Shown here: one piece after another, positions 35,917-45,059 of the stretch
Position numbering within the stretch: the first letter of the stretch is position 1
Layout: each line of letters begins with the position of its first letter
From: Flavobacterium granuli
GTDB taxonomy: Bacteria > Bacteroidota > Bacteroidia > Flavobacteriales > Flavobacteriaceae
Assembly (NCBI RefSeq): GCF_900129705.1
Contig: NZ_FQWO01000002.1
Span: 124,001 to 188,000, forward strand
DNA length: 64,000 bases
Direction: 5' to 3'
Translations under genes and position numbers: made by a program
Notes under the pieces: generated by a model
What the model was told of the DNA's origin: nothing
Seen by the model: only the letters and a program-made list of their open reading frames with translations
The model's database searches: none

Positions 35917-35934
35917 AGTGATAATTATCATTTG
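35917..35934. promoter_or_regulatory. Operator-like palindrome before feoA
   Basis: TGATAATTATCA (35919-35930) is a perfect palindrome, flanked by imperfect arms (AAG...TTT). It resembles a Fur box core (TGATAAT-x-ATTATCA) and abuts the -33 TTTG of the feoA promoter, so a bound repressor would block RNA polymerase. Confidence 0.55.
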
Positions 35935-35960
35935 TATTTGTATTATAATGTGTATTTTTG
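35931..35960 (+). promoter_or_regulatory. feoA promoter
   Basis: TTTG (35931-35934), an 18-nt spacer, then TATTTTTG (35953-35960): an exact flavobacterial promoter, 26 bp before the TTG start. Confidence 0.65.
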
Positions 35961-35986
35961 CAATCTTAATTCAATCTAAATAAGCT

Positions 35987-36226
35987 TTGCGAACAACCAT
36001 ATTTTCTCTAAAAAAAGGCGAAAAAGCCATTATCAAAGATTTCGATATTGATATTGTACCCTTAAAATTACTTGAAATGGGCTGTTTGCCAGGCAACACG
36101 GTCGAATTACTGCAAATAGCTCCTTTTGGAGATCCTTTATATTTGAATATAAACGGTTCTCATTTAGCCATTCGTGTAGAAACGGCTCGTGAAATCGAGG
36201 TTGAACCCCTAAAAGAGGATTTCTAA
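35987..36226 (+). CDS. feoA: Ferrous iron transport protein A
   Basis: 79 residues, one SH3-like FeoA domain: LKKGEKAIIKDFDIDIVPLK, then LLEMGCLPGNTVELLQIAPFGDPLYLNI and HLAIRVETAREIEVE. The start is TTG at 35987: no ATG exists in frame before the domain, and the residues that follow (RTTIFSLKKGEKA) match the usual N terminus. FeoA is a small cytoplasmic partner that stimulates FeoB. Its stop overlaps the feoB start (TAATG, 36224-36228), giving tight coupling. Confidence 0.93.
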   Translation: MRTTIFSLKKGEKAIIKDFDIDIVPLKLLEMGCLPGNTVELLQIAPFGDPLYLNINGSHLAIRVETAREIEVEPLKEDF

Positions 36227-38325
36227 TGAGTGGAGAAAATATCAATGTAGCGCTTATAGGCAATCCAAACGTAGGTAAAACTTCGGTTTTCAATCAATTG
36301 ACCGGATTGAATCAACAAGTAGGAAATTATCCAGGAATCACCGTTGAAAAAAAGATTGGTTTTTGCAAATTACCGAACAATGTCAAAGCAAATATCCTAG
36401 ACTTACCCGGAACCTATAGCCTCAACGCCTGTTCTATTGATGAGAATGTTGTTATTGAACTGTTGCTAAACAAAAACGATAAATTATATCCTGACGTAGC
36501 CCTTGTAGTTACTGACGTAGAGAATCTAAAACGCAATTTACTGCTCTTTACCCAAATAAAAGACCTCGAAATCCCAACGATCTTAGTCATTAATATGGCC
36601 GATCGAATGGAACACAAAGGAATTTCATTAGACATTCCTTTTCTGGAAGAACACTTAAAAACTAAGATTGCCTTAATCAGCTCAAGAAAAGGTTTTGGTA
36701 TAGACGAATTAAAAAAATTAATAGTTACCTACAAATCCATTTCCAGCGAACCTTGTTTGAATGCTTCGAGTATAGATCCTGATTACTTCAATAATCTTCG
36801 AAAAGCTTTCCCTAATCAGCTATTATACAAATTGTGGTTAGTGATTACTCAGGATGTAAACTTTCTGAATTTAGAACGAAATGAAATCAGAAGTTCTTTT
36901 ACCAAATCGCATTCTGATTTAAAACGTTTGCAACAAAAAGAAACGATAAAACGCTATCAATTCATAAATGATGTATTGAAAGAAGGCTTGAAAGTGGACT
37001 CTTCTAAAGCCAAAGATTTCCGCAGCAAACTGGACCGCGTACTTACCCACAAAGTATGGGGTTATGCCATCTTCTTTTTGATTTTATTCGTCATTTTTCA
37101 ATCGATTTTCGAATGGTCCAAAATTCCTATGGATTTTATTGACTCGACTTTTGCGTCTTTGAGCGCACTCGCTGACGAAGAATTACCTGCCGGTGTTTTA
37201 ACAAATTTACTTTCGCAAGGAATCATACCCGGAATAGGCGGAATCCTTATATTTATTCCTCAAATTGCCTTTCTTTTTATGTTTATTTCCATTCTTGAAG
37301 AAAGCGGCTATATGAGCCGAGTAGTTTTCCTGATGGATAAAATCATGCGAAAATTTGGTTTATCCGGAAAAAGTGTTGTGCCACTAATCTCCGGAACTGC
37401 CTGTGCAATTCCAGCAATTATGGCTACAAGAAACATCGAAAACTGGAAAGAAAGACTGATTACCATTCTGGTCACACCATTTACAACCTGCTCTGCCAGA
37501 CTACCGGTATATGCTATCATCATTGCATTAGTAATTCCAGACAATCGAATTTTTGGGGTTTTAAATCTACAAGGTTTAACCTTAATGCTATTGTATCTTT
37601 TAGGTTTTGGGATGGCTATATTTTCAGCTTATATTTTGAATAAAATATTGAAGATAAAAGGCAAAACTTTCTTCATCGTTGAAATGCCTAATTACAAGTT
37701 ACCTATGTTCAAAAACGTAGCGATAAATGTGGTCGAAAAAACAAAAGCCTTTGTCTCTGGCGCTGGAAAAATCATCTTGGCCATATCAATCGTGCTTTGG
37801 TTTTTGGCTTCCTACGGACCTGGAGAAAAATTTAAAAATGCCGATGCTATCGTCATCGAAGAAAACATAAACAAACCACTTTCGGAAACTGAATTTGAAG
37901 ACGCGGTCGCTTCTCAAAAACTAGAAAATTCCTATATTGGAATTATGGGAAAAACCATAGAACCTGTTATTTCACCTCTAGGCTATGACTGGAAAATAGG
38001 AATTGCCATCATCAGTTCATTTGCAGCTAGAGAAGTTTTTGTAGGAACCTTAGCTACAATTTACAGTGTAGGTGGTAGCGATAATGAAGTGACTATAAAA
38101 AACCGAATGGCTGCCGAGATCAATCCCGTTACTGGAAATAAAATATTCAATTTTGCTTCTGGAATTTCCTTGTTGTTGTTCTATGCTTTTGCCTTGCAAT
38201 GCGCCAGTACATTAGCCATTACCAAAAAAGAAACGAATTCTTGGAAATGGCCTTTAGGTCAACTCATTTTCATGAGCGGACTAGCCTATATTGTTGCTTT
38301 AATCGCTTTTCAAATTTTAAAATAA
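36226..38325 (+). CDS. feoB: Ferrous iron transporter FeoB
   Basis: 699 residues. The N-terminal G domain has G1 GNPNVGKTS (12-20), G2 region NYPGITVEKK, G3 LDLPGTYSL, G4 INMAD and G5 SSRKGFG; a linker helical region follows (to about 265); then gate-type membrane helices from about 280, with GIIPGIGGILIFIPQI and the SGTACAIPAIMATR and CSARLPVYAII segments carrying the conserved Cys of the pore. It imports Fe(II) through the inner membrane, driven or gated by nucleotide hydrolysis. It is the central gene of feoA-feoB-small Cys protein under the palindromic operator. Confidence 0.97.
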   Translation: MSGENINVALIGNPNVGKTSVFNQLTGLNQQVGNYPGITVEKKIGFCKLPNNVKANILDLPGTYSLNACSIDENVVIELLLNKNDKLYPDVALVVTDVENLKRNLLLFTQIKDLEIPTILVINMADRMEHKGISLDIPFLEEHLKTKIALISSRKGFGIDELKKLIVTYKSISSEPCLNASSIDPDYFNNLRKAFPNQLLYKLWLVITQDVNFLNLERNEIRSSFTKSHSDLKRLQQKETIKRYQFINDVLKEGLKVDSSKAKDFRSKLDRVLTHKVWGYAIFFLILFVIFQSIFEWSKIPMDFIDSTFASLSALADEELPAGVLTNLLSQGIIPGIGGILIFIPQIAFLFMFISILEESGYMSRVVFLMDKIMRKFGLSGKSVVPLISGTACAIPAIMATRNIENWKERLITILVTPFTTCSARLPVYAIIIALVIPDNRIFGVLNLQGLTLMLLYLLGFGMAIFSAYILNKILKIKGKTFFIVEMPNYKLPMFKNVAINVVEKTKAFVSGAGKIILAISIVLWFLASYGPGEKFKNADAIVIEENINKPLSETEFEDAVASQKLENSYIGIMGKTIEPVISPLGYDWKIGIAIISSFAAREVFVGTLATIYSVGGSDNEVTIKNRMAAEINPVTGNKIFNFASGISLLLFYAFALQCASTLAITKKETNSWKWPLGQLIFMSGLAYIVALIAFQILK

Positions 38326-38331
38326 AGACCT

Positions 38332-38457
38332 ATGTTTCAAGAAATCGTCGCCTTTACTTTACTGGGACTTGCCCTTGCTTTTTTGATTAGAAAGTTTTTT
38401 TTCAAAAATAAAAAAAAAAAGAAAAACTGCGGAACAGATGATTGTGGCTGTCATTAA
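38332..38457 (+). CDS. FeoB-associated Cys-rich membrane protein
   Basis: 41 residues, starting 6 bp after feoB. One membrane helix (about 4-19, IVAFTLLGLALAFLIR) is followed by a basic run (KFFFKN then K/N residues) and the Cys tail CGTDDCGCH. This is the architecture of the FeoB_associated family of short Cys-tailed membrane proteins, thought to assist FeoB. The Lys run is encoded by an 11-A tract (38410-38420), a potential slippage site that would alter or remove the Cys tail. Confidence 0.85.
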   Translation: MFQEIVAFTLLGLALAFLIRKFFFKNKKKKKNCGTDDCGCH

Positions 38458-38941
38458 AAGCGCATTTCATAACATTCAAACAAACCCACTTTTAGAAACC
38501 ACATTGCCTTTGTCCATCTTTTGAAACGAATAAAAAAGCGGCTAGTATTTGAAGTTAATTGATTAAAATTGACTAAATTTACATATTACAAATCTAGCCC
38601 TAACCAATTATTATCAGGCTGTTATTTTTATAAAGTTGCTGAATTAAAATCGGTTCTTTATTTTTTTAAAAAAAATTGATTTATTCAAAATACGATTTCA
38701 ATTTTCAAAAAATGCCAACACAGAGTTAAGATTATTCCCCCAAATCTTATACAGTGTTAGTCCATGAGTCTATTTTTATTTTTATAATTCAAAAAAGAGA
38801 ATAACTCTACAACTTACATTCCGTTTTCTAGCTGTTACAATAACTGCTTTTTCTACCAAAAACACCTAAAGCAGTAAGATAAAAGCTTCTTGCAACTATT
38901 ATGTTGCTATTGCTTTAAAGTCAAACGAACATCAACTTATT
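38458..38941. other. 484-bp gap before the TonB receptor gene
   Basis: The gap is AT-rich with no convincing gene. It holds a weak extended hairpin (AACAC...GTGTT with inner AAGATT/AATCTT, 38717-38758) and, 35 bp before the TonB receptor ATG, an inverted GCAAC-N6-GTTGC (38892-38907). I see no known riboswitch pattern or exact TAnnTTTG promoter. Confidence 0.5.
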
Positions 38942-41815
38942 ATGAAAAAGTTTTTGTTAATATTGTTTCTAATAAACGTGACTTTTCTTTTCGCCCAAAA
39001 AGAGGTTTCTGGCTTTGTCTTCGATAACGCCGGCAGCCCTTTGTCAGGTGTCAACATAACCGAAAAAGGCACCAGCAATAGTGTTTCGACAGACATTAAC
39101 GGAGCTTATTCTATTCAAGTCAAAGAAGCCGCTATATTGATTTTCAGTTATTTTGGATTTTCAAAACAAGAACATGAAACCAAAGAAGCTGTTTTAAATG
39201 TTTTCCTGTCTGAAGAAGGAGGCCAAATTCTTAATGAAATCATAGTCACAGGAACTAGAGCAGCTCCACGAAGCAACACAGCAACAGCCCTTCCTATAGA
39301 TATCATATCCGCCAACGAATTGGCTTCAACAGGACAACTCACTTTTGACAAGGCATTACAATACCGTATCCCATCTTTTAACACGGTTCAAACACCGGTA
39401 AACGATGCCACTTCATTACTTGATCCTTATGAAATCAGGAATCTGGGTCCCAGCAGAACCTTAGTGCTTATCAATGGAAAACGCAAAAACCTAAGCTCTT
39501 TACTTTATATCCAACCTTCACCCGGAAGAGGAGAAACGGCAGCCGATATTTCAGCTATACCGATTGATGCCATCGACAGAATAGAAATTTTACGTGACGG
39601 TGCCTCTGCTCAATACGGATCGGACGCTATAGCCGGAGTGATCAACATTATATTAAAAAAAAGCCCTGATGATGGTTCGATAACCCTAAGAACCGGTATC
39701 ACTTCTAAAGGAGACGGAGAACTCTTGAACATAAGTATAAACAACGGTTCTACTATAGGCAACAAAGGATTTCTAAACTACACTGTAGACTTCTCTAAAA
39801 TAAACCTGACAAATCGTGCCGGTAAAGTAGATGCCGAAGGAGATTTTAATGATTTTGTGAGACTGCTACCAAATAATCCTTTGAATTATGTAAACGATGA
39901 CAATACTCTTGGCAATACAACTCTGACTGATGCTATGACCGAGGCACAAATTAACAGCCTTTTTGAACAATACAAAGTCAACTTCCCAGCAGATTATAAT
40001 GCAAAACTAGCCACTATAAACCAAGGAAACATCGCTGGAAAGCAAGCCGTAGACTCGTTTTTAAAAGACCAACCATACGCAGCAAATACCAACGGAACAC
40101 CCGAAACTGCAGCTGCAAAATTTTTAATCAATGGAGGATTGAATCTATCCAATGAAACTGAATTGTATTATAATGCCGCCTATACTTATAAAAAAGTGAA
40201 TTCGTTTGCTAATTACAGAGCTCCTTATTGGATGTCAATCAAAAATCCATTTGAAAACCCCTCTATTCCTAATTGGCGAATCGCTACTGCTTACCCAACC
40301 TATTTGAAGGATTTTTTTGGGAACGGCACTGTCGCTTCTTATAAAGGCTATCAACCTACTTTTACCGGAGATTTAACCGATTATAATGCCAGCTTAGGTT
40401 TTAAATCCATAAAAAATGGCTGGAATGCCGATGCCAGCATAACCATCGGCGGAAATTCACAAATCTATACCTTAGACAATACCCAAAATAGATCACCGCT
40501 GAAAGATTCCAATGGAAATCCTATTTATCAGGAAAACAGCCCAATTTCGTTCAAACCTGGAGGATCTAATTTCAATCATGTTATAGGGAATCTGGATGTG
40601 TTCAAAATACTATCTGACAAAATTAGTATTAGTTTTGGTTCTGAATTTCGATCCGAAAATTTTGAGACAATCGAAGGCGACAAAGCTTCTTGGGAAGGAG
40701 CTGGTGCAGATTCCTTTGCCGGAACCACTCCTAAGGAAGCCGGAAAATGGAATAGATACAACTGGGGAGCTTATTTTGACTTGGCCTATGATCTAACAAA
40801 AGATTTTCTTGTAAACGCAACACTTCGTCAGGAAGAATACAGTGATTTTGGCAGTGCCACCGTCTGGAAAATAAGTAGCCGTTATAAATTCCTCGACGAT
40901 AAAATCACCCTGCGAGCTTCTGTTTCTACTGGTTTCAGAGCACCTACGCTACATCAAATTTACACTCAAAAATCCCAATATACGTTTAATGCTGGAGGCG
41001 GAATTGAAGTTACCCGAATCATTAATAATGTTTCTCCAGAAGCACACATTTTAGGCATTACAAAATTAACTCCAGAAAAATCGACAAACACAACCATAGG
41101 AATTGGAGCCAGACCCCTCAAATATTTCAACATCACCATTGACTATTACAACATTGCAATAACTGACCGGATCGCTTTAGGAGATGTGGTCAATACTCCA
41201 CAATTTGGAAAAGTGGCTTGGTTCGAGAACTCTTTTGATTCTAAAACATCTGGACTCGACTTGGTTATGAATTACAGCAACCTAGGACTTGGAAACGGAC
41301 AACTGGCATTCAACTTATCGGGAAACATCACATTCGAAAATAAAAGAATCTCTGATGTAGCCAGTGATAACTTTGGCGCAACAATTGAAGCATTGACTTT
41401 CACCTCCAGACCCAAAACCAAATGGATTTTGGGAACAAATTATAAAGTAAAAAAATTAGATTTCTACCTTAACAACAGCTATTTTGGCAAAACAACTTTT
41501 AAACAATCCGGCTTAGATTCGAATTTAAGAACTGAATTCAGCCCTAAAATCGTTACCGATCTAGGAATTAATTTTCTTGTAACAACTAAATTAACGCTGG
41601 CTCTAAACATAGACAATGCATTTAACATTTTGCCAAAATGGAAATTCAAGTCCGAAAATGCAGCTGGAGCCGCGATATTAAACGACCCCGCTCAAATAAA
41701 AAACCAATTTAACCTGATTACTTTCAACGGACGCTATTCGCAAATGACTTATGGCGGATCACAATTTAGTCAATTAGGCACCCAGTTTAGTTTGTCTTTA
41801 AATTACAAACTATAA
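38942..41815 (+). CDS. TonB-dependent outer-membrane receptor
   Basis: 957 residues. A signal peptide (about 1-18, LLILFLINVTFLFAQ) is followed by a CarboxypepD-regulatory-like domain (about 20-95, VSGFVFDNAGSPLSGVNITEKG), a plug domain (about 105-235, NEIIVTGTRAAPRSN, then LINGKRKN, IDRIEILRDGASAQYGSDAIAGVINI) and a 22-strand barrel ending in FSLSLNYKL with a terminal hydrophobic residue. There is no SusD partner, so it is a stand-alone importer. The substrate is unknown. Genes for a YfiR-like protein and a membrane sensor follow in the same direction, so it may feed or be controlled by that pair. Confidence 0.93.
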   Translation: MKKFLLILFLINVTFLFAQKEVSGFVFDNAGSPLSGVNITEKGTSNSVSTDINGAYSIQVKEAAILIFSYFGFSKQEHETKEAVLNVFLSEEGGQILNEIIVTGTRAAPRSNTATALPIDIISANELASTGQLTFDKALQYRIPSFNTVQTPVNDATSLLDPYEIRNLGPSRTLVLINGKRKNLSSLLYIQPSPGRGETAADISAIPIDAIDRIEILRDGASAQYGSDAIAGVINIILKKSPDDGSITLRTGITSKGDGELLNISINNGSTIGNKGFLNYTVDFSKINLTNRAGKVDAEGDFNDFVRLLPNNPLNYVNDDNTLGNTTLTDAMTEAQINSLFEQYKVNFPADYNAKLATINQGNIAGKQAVDSFLKDQPYAANTNGTPETAAAKFLINGGLNLSNETELYYNAAYTYKKVNSFANYRAPYWMSIKNPFENPSIPNWRIATAYPTYLKDFFGNGTVASYKGYQPTFTGDLTDYNASLGFKSIKNGWNADASITIGGNSQIYTLDNTQNRSPLKDSNGNPIYQENSPISFKPGGSNFNHVIGNLDVFKILSDKISISFGSEFRSENFETIEGDKASWEGAGADSFAGTTPKEAGKWNRYNWGAYFDLAYDLTKDFLVNATLRQEEYSDFGSATVWKISSRYKFLDDKITLRASVSTGFRAPTLHQIYTQKSQYTFNAGGGIEVTRIINNVSPEAHILGITKLTPEKSTNTTIGIGARPLKYFNITIDYYNIAITDRIALGDVVNTPQFGKVAWFENSFDSKTSGLDLVMNYSNLGLGNGQLAFNLSGNITFENKRISDVASDNFGATIEALTFTSRPKTKWILGTNYKVKKLDFYLNNSYFGKTTFKQSGLDSNLRTEFSPKIVTDLGINFLVTTKLTLALNIDNAFNILPKWKFKSENAAGAAILNDPAQIKNQFNLITFNGRYSQMTYGGSQFSQLGTQFSLSLNYKL

Positions 41816-41989
41816 CTCCTTGACAATCAAATAATATAGATTTAAATTTTTCTTAAAGCAACCCAAACAGCCTCTATAATTCGTTAAATTTATACTATCA
41901 AAACAAATAATTAAAACCAAAACACACCGAAAATAACACGAAACTATTCGACCAATAAACGATACTCTTCCTATAAAAAACAAAATATA

Positions 41990-42511
41990 ATGACCATCAA
42001 AAGTTATATCTATATTTTAAGCTTAATCACCATATTCACGGGCGCAAATCCACTAACTGCCCAAGAGGATATGACAGATAACGCCTATGCTATGAAAGCC
42101 GATTTCCTGTACCGTTTTATAGATTATGTACGCTGGAAAGACAACCCAAAAAATCAAGCTTTCAAGATTGCTGTTCTGGAATCAAGTCCAATTACTCCAT
42201 TATTAATTAGCAATGCTAAAAACAAAAAAACAGAAATCAAAGAATACAAAGATATCGCTCAAGTAGGTAGCTGCAATATCTTATTTGTTCCCTATAACTG
42301 CAGCATCCCAATTGAAACAATCATTTCTAAATTTTCAGATCGATCCGTATTGATTGTAACGGAGCGAAACGGATTTGGAAAAAAAGGCGCACACCTAAAT
42401 TTCATTATAATTGAAAATAAATTAAAATTTGAAATCAATCTTAAGGCAATAAACAAATCAGGAATTGGAGTTAGCTCTTTCTTATTGCAACATGCCATTA
42501 TTGTACAGTGA
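41990..42511 (+). CDS. YfiR/DUF4154-family periplasmic protein
   Basis: 173 residues. Signal peptide to about residue 25 (SLITIFTGANPLTAQ). The mature part follows the YfiR pattern: AMKADFLYRFIDYVRWKDN at the start, FKIAVLESSPIT, the 'I-x-F-V' strand NILFVPYN, SVLIVTERNGF and FIIIENKLKFEINLKAINKSGI. In Pseudomonas aeruginosa YfiR is a periplasmic repressor that holds the CHASE8 sensor YfiN inactive until redox or envelope stress. Here it is followed by a CHASE8-like sensor, so a repressor-sensor pair is likely. Two Cys (SCNILFVPYNCS, about residues 88 and 97) could be redox-active. Confidence 0.85.
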   Translation: MTIKSYIYILSLITIFTGANPLTAQEDMTDNAYAMKADFLYRFIDYVRWKDNPKNQAFKIAVLESSPITPLLISNAKNKKTEIKEYKDIAQVGSCNILFVPYNCSIPIETIISKFSDRSVLIVTERNGFGKKGAHLNFIIIENKLKFEINLKAINKSGIGVSSFLLQHAIIVQ

Positions 42512-42590
42512 CACCTTTAAACCTTATTTAGCCTAAACTTAAAAAGCCAAATTGCCTTTGACATAAAAACTGCCTTAAATACCGCCAACA

Positions 42591-45047
42591 ATGATAAATT
42601 TAAAAAACATATCAATCAAAAATAAACTTGTATTGATGCAAGTTTTCACCTCAGCACTTGTACTAGGCATATGTATTACCGCCTTTGTATTGATCGACAT
42701 CAAAGGATTTAAAGACCGAAAAGAAACCACTTCCATTGCCATTGCCCAAATGATAGGTTTCAACAGCATTTCGGCTCTAGAATTCTTGGACAATACTGCC
42801 GCAAACAAAAGTTTGTCTGAATTAAAGGGACAAACAGATATATTAAATGCAAGTATTTTAGACAAAAACGGAAAAGTTTTTGCTTCATACACAAAAAAGG
42901 GTTCCGATCCCAAATTTCAATTTGTAATTCCAAATGAGAGACAAAAAAACATTCAGTTTACAGATCAAAATCTCCTTGTTTACCATAAAATCCTTAAAGA
43001 CAATCAAACCGTAGGACACGTCGTAATGCGCTTTGAACTCTCAGAATTGAATAAAATAAAAATGGATGTTTTACGATTAGGAATCGTGTTGCTGCTTGTA
43101 GGAACTGTGCTTGCGTTTTTAATTGCCATGATCATCAAAATGTATATTTCAAAACCCTTACTGAACTTGGTTACTGTGATACAAAAAATTAAGGATACCG
43201 CCGATTATGGAATGCGCATAACTGTAGACGGAAAAGATGAAATTAGCATTTTGGCAACTGGACTTAATGATATGCTTTCCACAATCGAAAAAAGAGATAA
43301 TGAAGTCGCGCTGTCCAAGGAACAATTAAACAAACAAAATACCCTTTTACAGTCCGTAATACAGAATATGGGAGACGGCTTAGTAGTGGTTGATGAAAAA
43401 GGAAAATTCATTCTTTGGAATCCAGCCAGTGAAAAAATAATTGGAATTGGTCTTCTGGATATCTCTCAAGAGAAATGGAGCGAAACTTATGGCGTTTTTT
43501 GGCCCGAAACCAAAAACCTTTTTAAAACCGATGAACTTCCTTTGGTTAGAGCCTTAAATGGAGAAGAGCTTGATAATTTGGAAATTTTTATCCAAAATTA
43601 TAAAAAAACGATAGGCAATTTTATAGTAATGTCTGCCAGTCCATTAAAAGATGAACTCGGTAATATTACTGGCGCTGTAGCTGTTTTTCATGACATCACG
43701 GAAAGAAAAAACTCAGAAAATGAAATTAAAAAACTAAACGAGGAACTCGAACAAAAAGTCATCGAACGCACTGACCAACTCGCAAAAGCCATCGAAACCC
43801 TTCGAAAAAGTGAAGAGAAATACCGAGAAATTGTCGAAAATACCAGCGATGTGCTCCACACAACCGATTATAAAGGAAATTTCACTTACATCAATCCTGC
43901 CTGTAAAAAATTAACCGGCTATAGCCAAGAAGAACTCATTGGAGAAAATATCTCAGAACTCGTAGCCCCGGAATGGAGAGAACGTGTCGCTGAATTTTAT
44001 CTGAATCAATACAAACATAAGATTGATGAAACACTTTATTCCTTCCCTATCATTACAAAAACAAGAGATCAAAAATGGATTGAACAAACCGTAACCCAAT
44101 TGAGAGAAGGAAATAGGATAACTGGTCATAAATCTATTATGAGAGATATTACCGAAAGGAAAGCTGCCGAACAAAAATTAAAAGAAAGCGAAGATCAATT
44201 ACAAACCATCTTTAACGAAGCTCCAGATGCATTAATTGTAATTAATGAAGAAGGAAATATCCTCAGATGGAACCCACAGGCCGAAAAAATATTCGGCTGG
44301 CCCATTGAAGAGGTATTAGGAAAAAAAATGAGGGACCTAATCATTCCGGAACAGTACAAAGAAAGTCACATGAAAGGTTTTCAACATTTCCTTGAAACCT
44401 CAGAAGGACCTTACATCAACAAAACGGTAGAAATTACCGCACTCAACAAAAAAAACATCGAATTTGATATTGAATTAACTGTTTCTACAGCTAGCATTCT
44501 GGGAAAACATATTTTTATCGCCTTTATCAAAGATATCTCTTTAAGTAAAAAACTGGAAAATGAAAAAATAGAAGCCGACAGATTGGTGCGCCTTAATGAA
44601 ATGAAATTAAAACTAATTCTGGAAAATATAGGTGAGGGAATTATTGTTACTGACACCCAGAAAAGAATTGTACTCTCTAATCACATGGCCGAAGAAATAA
44701 TAGGCATCAAACAAGATAGCGAAACCCACAACACCCTGGATTGGTCAGCTAAATACGATCTTTATTATCCTGATGAACAAACCATTTTCCCTTCCCAAAA
44801 CCTTCCTTTGGAAAAAGCCCTAAAAGGAGAATCAACGGATGATGTTGAAATTATCATTGCGGATTCAGAAACCAAAAACAAAAAAAGGGTCATCATCAGT
44901 GGCAGACCCATCGTTGATGAAAACAATTACATTATTGCCGCTGTGGCTAATATAAAAGACATTACGTATTACAAACAGCTCGAGAGCGCTTTAGAGGAAA
45001 GTGAACAGAAATACCGAAAACTAATTGGTTTTAAAAGCGGAAAATAG
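42591..45047 (+). CDS. CHASE8-HAMP-multi-PAS membrane sensor without output domain (possibly truncated)
   Basis: 818 residues. TM1 (about 11-34), periplasmic CHASE8-like domain (about 40-155; SIAIAQMIGFNSISALEFLD, ASILDKNGKVFA), TM2 (about 163-187), HAMP (about 188-240; DYGMRITVDGKDEISILATG), PAS1 (about 252-375; QNMGDGLVVVDEKG), coiled coil, PAS2 (about 410-525; ENTSDVLHTTDYKG), PAS3 (about 535-660; NEAPDALIVINEEG), PAS4 (about 670-795; ENIGEGIIVTDTQK), then ALEESEQKYRKLIGFKSGK and stop. That last phrase is the usual linker into another PAS or a histidine kinase, but no HisKA, HATPase, GGDEF or other output domain follows. The mntR 3' end begins 13 bp later. Either the protein signals through a partner or its kinase has been lost. 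Confidence 0.88.
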   Translation: MINLKNISIKNKLVLMQVFTSALVLGICITAFVLIDIKGFKDRKETTSIAIAQMIGFNSISALEFLDNTAANKSLSELKGQTDILNASILDKNGKVFASYTKKGSDPKFQFVIPNERQKNIQFTDQNLLVYHKILKDNQTVGHVVMRFELSELNKIKMDVLRLGIVLLLVGTVLAFLIAMIIKMYISKPLLNLVTVIQKIKDTADYGMRITVDGKDEISILATGLNDMLSTIEKRDNEVALSKEQLNKQNTLLQSVIQNMGDGLVVVDEKGKFILWNPASEKIIGIGLLDISQEKWSETYGVFWPETKNLFKTDELPLVRALNGEELDNLEIFIQNYKKTIGNFIVMSASPLKDELGNITGAVAVFHDITERKNSENEIKKLNEELEQKVIERTDQLAKAIETLRKSEEKYREIVENTSDVLHTTDYKGNFTYINPACKKLTGYSQEELIGENISELVAPEWRERVAEFYLNQYKHKIDETLYSFPIITKTRDQKWIEQTVTQLREGNRITGHKSIMRDITERKAAEQKLKESEDQLQTIFNEAPDALIVINEEGNILRWNPQAEKIFGWPIEEVLGKKMRDLIIPEQYKESHMKGFQHFLETSEGPYINKTVEITALNKKNIEFDIELTVSTASILGKHIFIAFIKDISLSKKLENEKIEADRLVRLNEMKLKLILENIGEGIIVTDTQKRIVLSNHMAEEIIGIKQDSETHNTLDWSAKYDLYYPDEQTIFPSQNLPLEKALKGESTDDVEIIIADSETKNKKRVIISGRPIVDENNYIIAAVANIKDITYYKQLESALEESEQKYRKLIGFKSGK

Positions 45048-45059
45048 AATTATTTTTCG

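Noticed and set aside
38717..38758. Extended hairpin before the TonB receptor as a riboswitch
   Set aside because: The stem is short and interrupted and I see none of the conserved cores of known riboswitch classes such as cobalamin or TPP.
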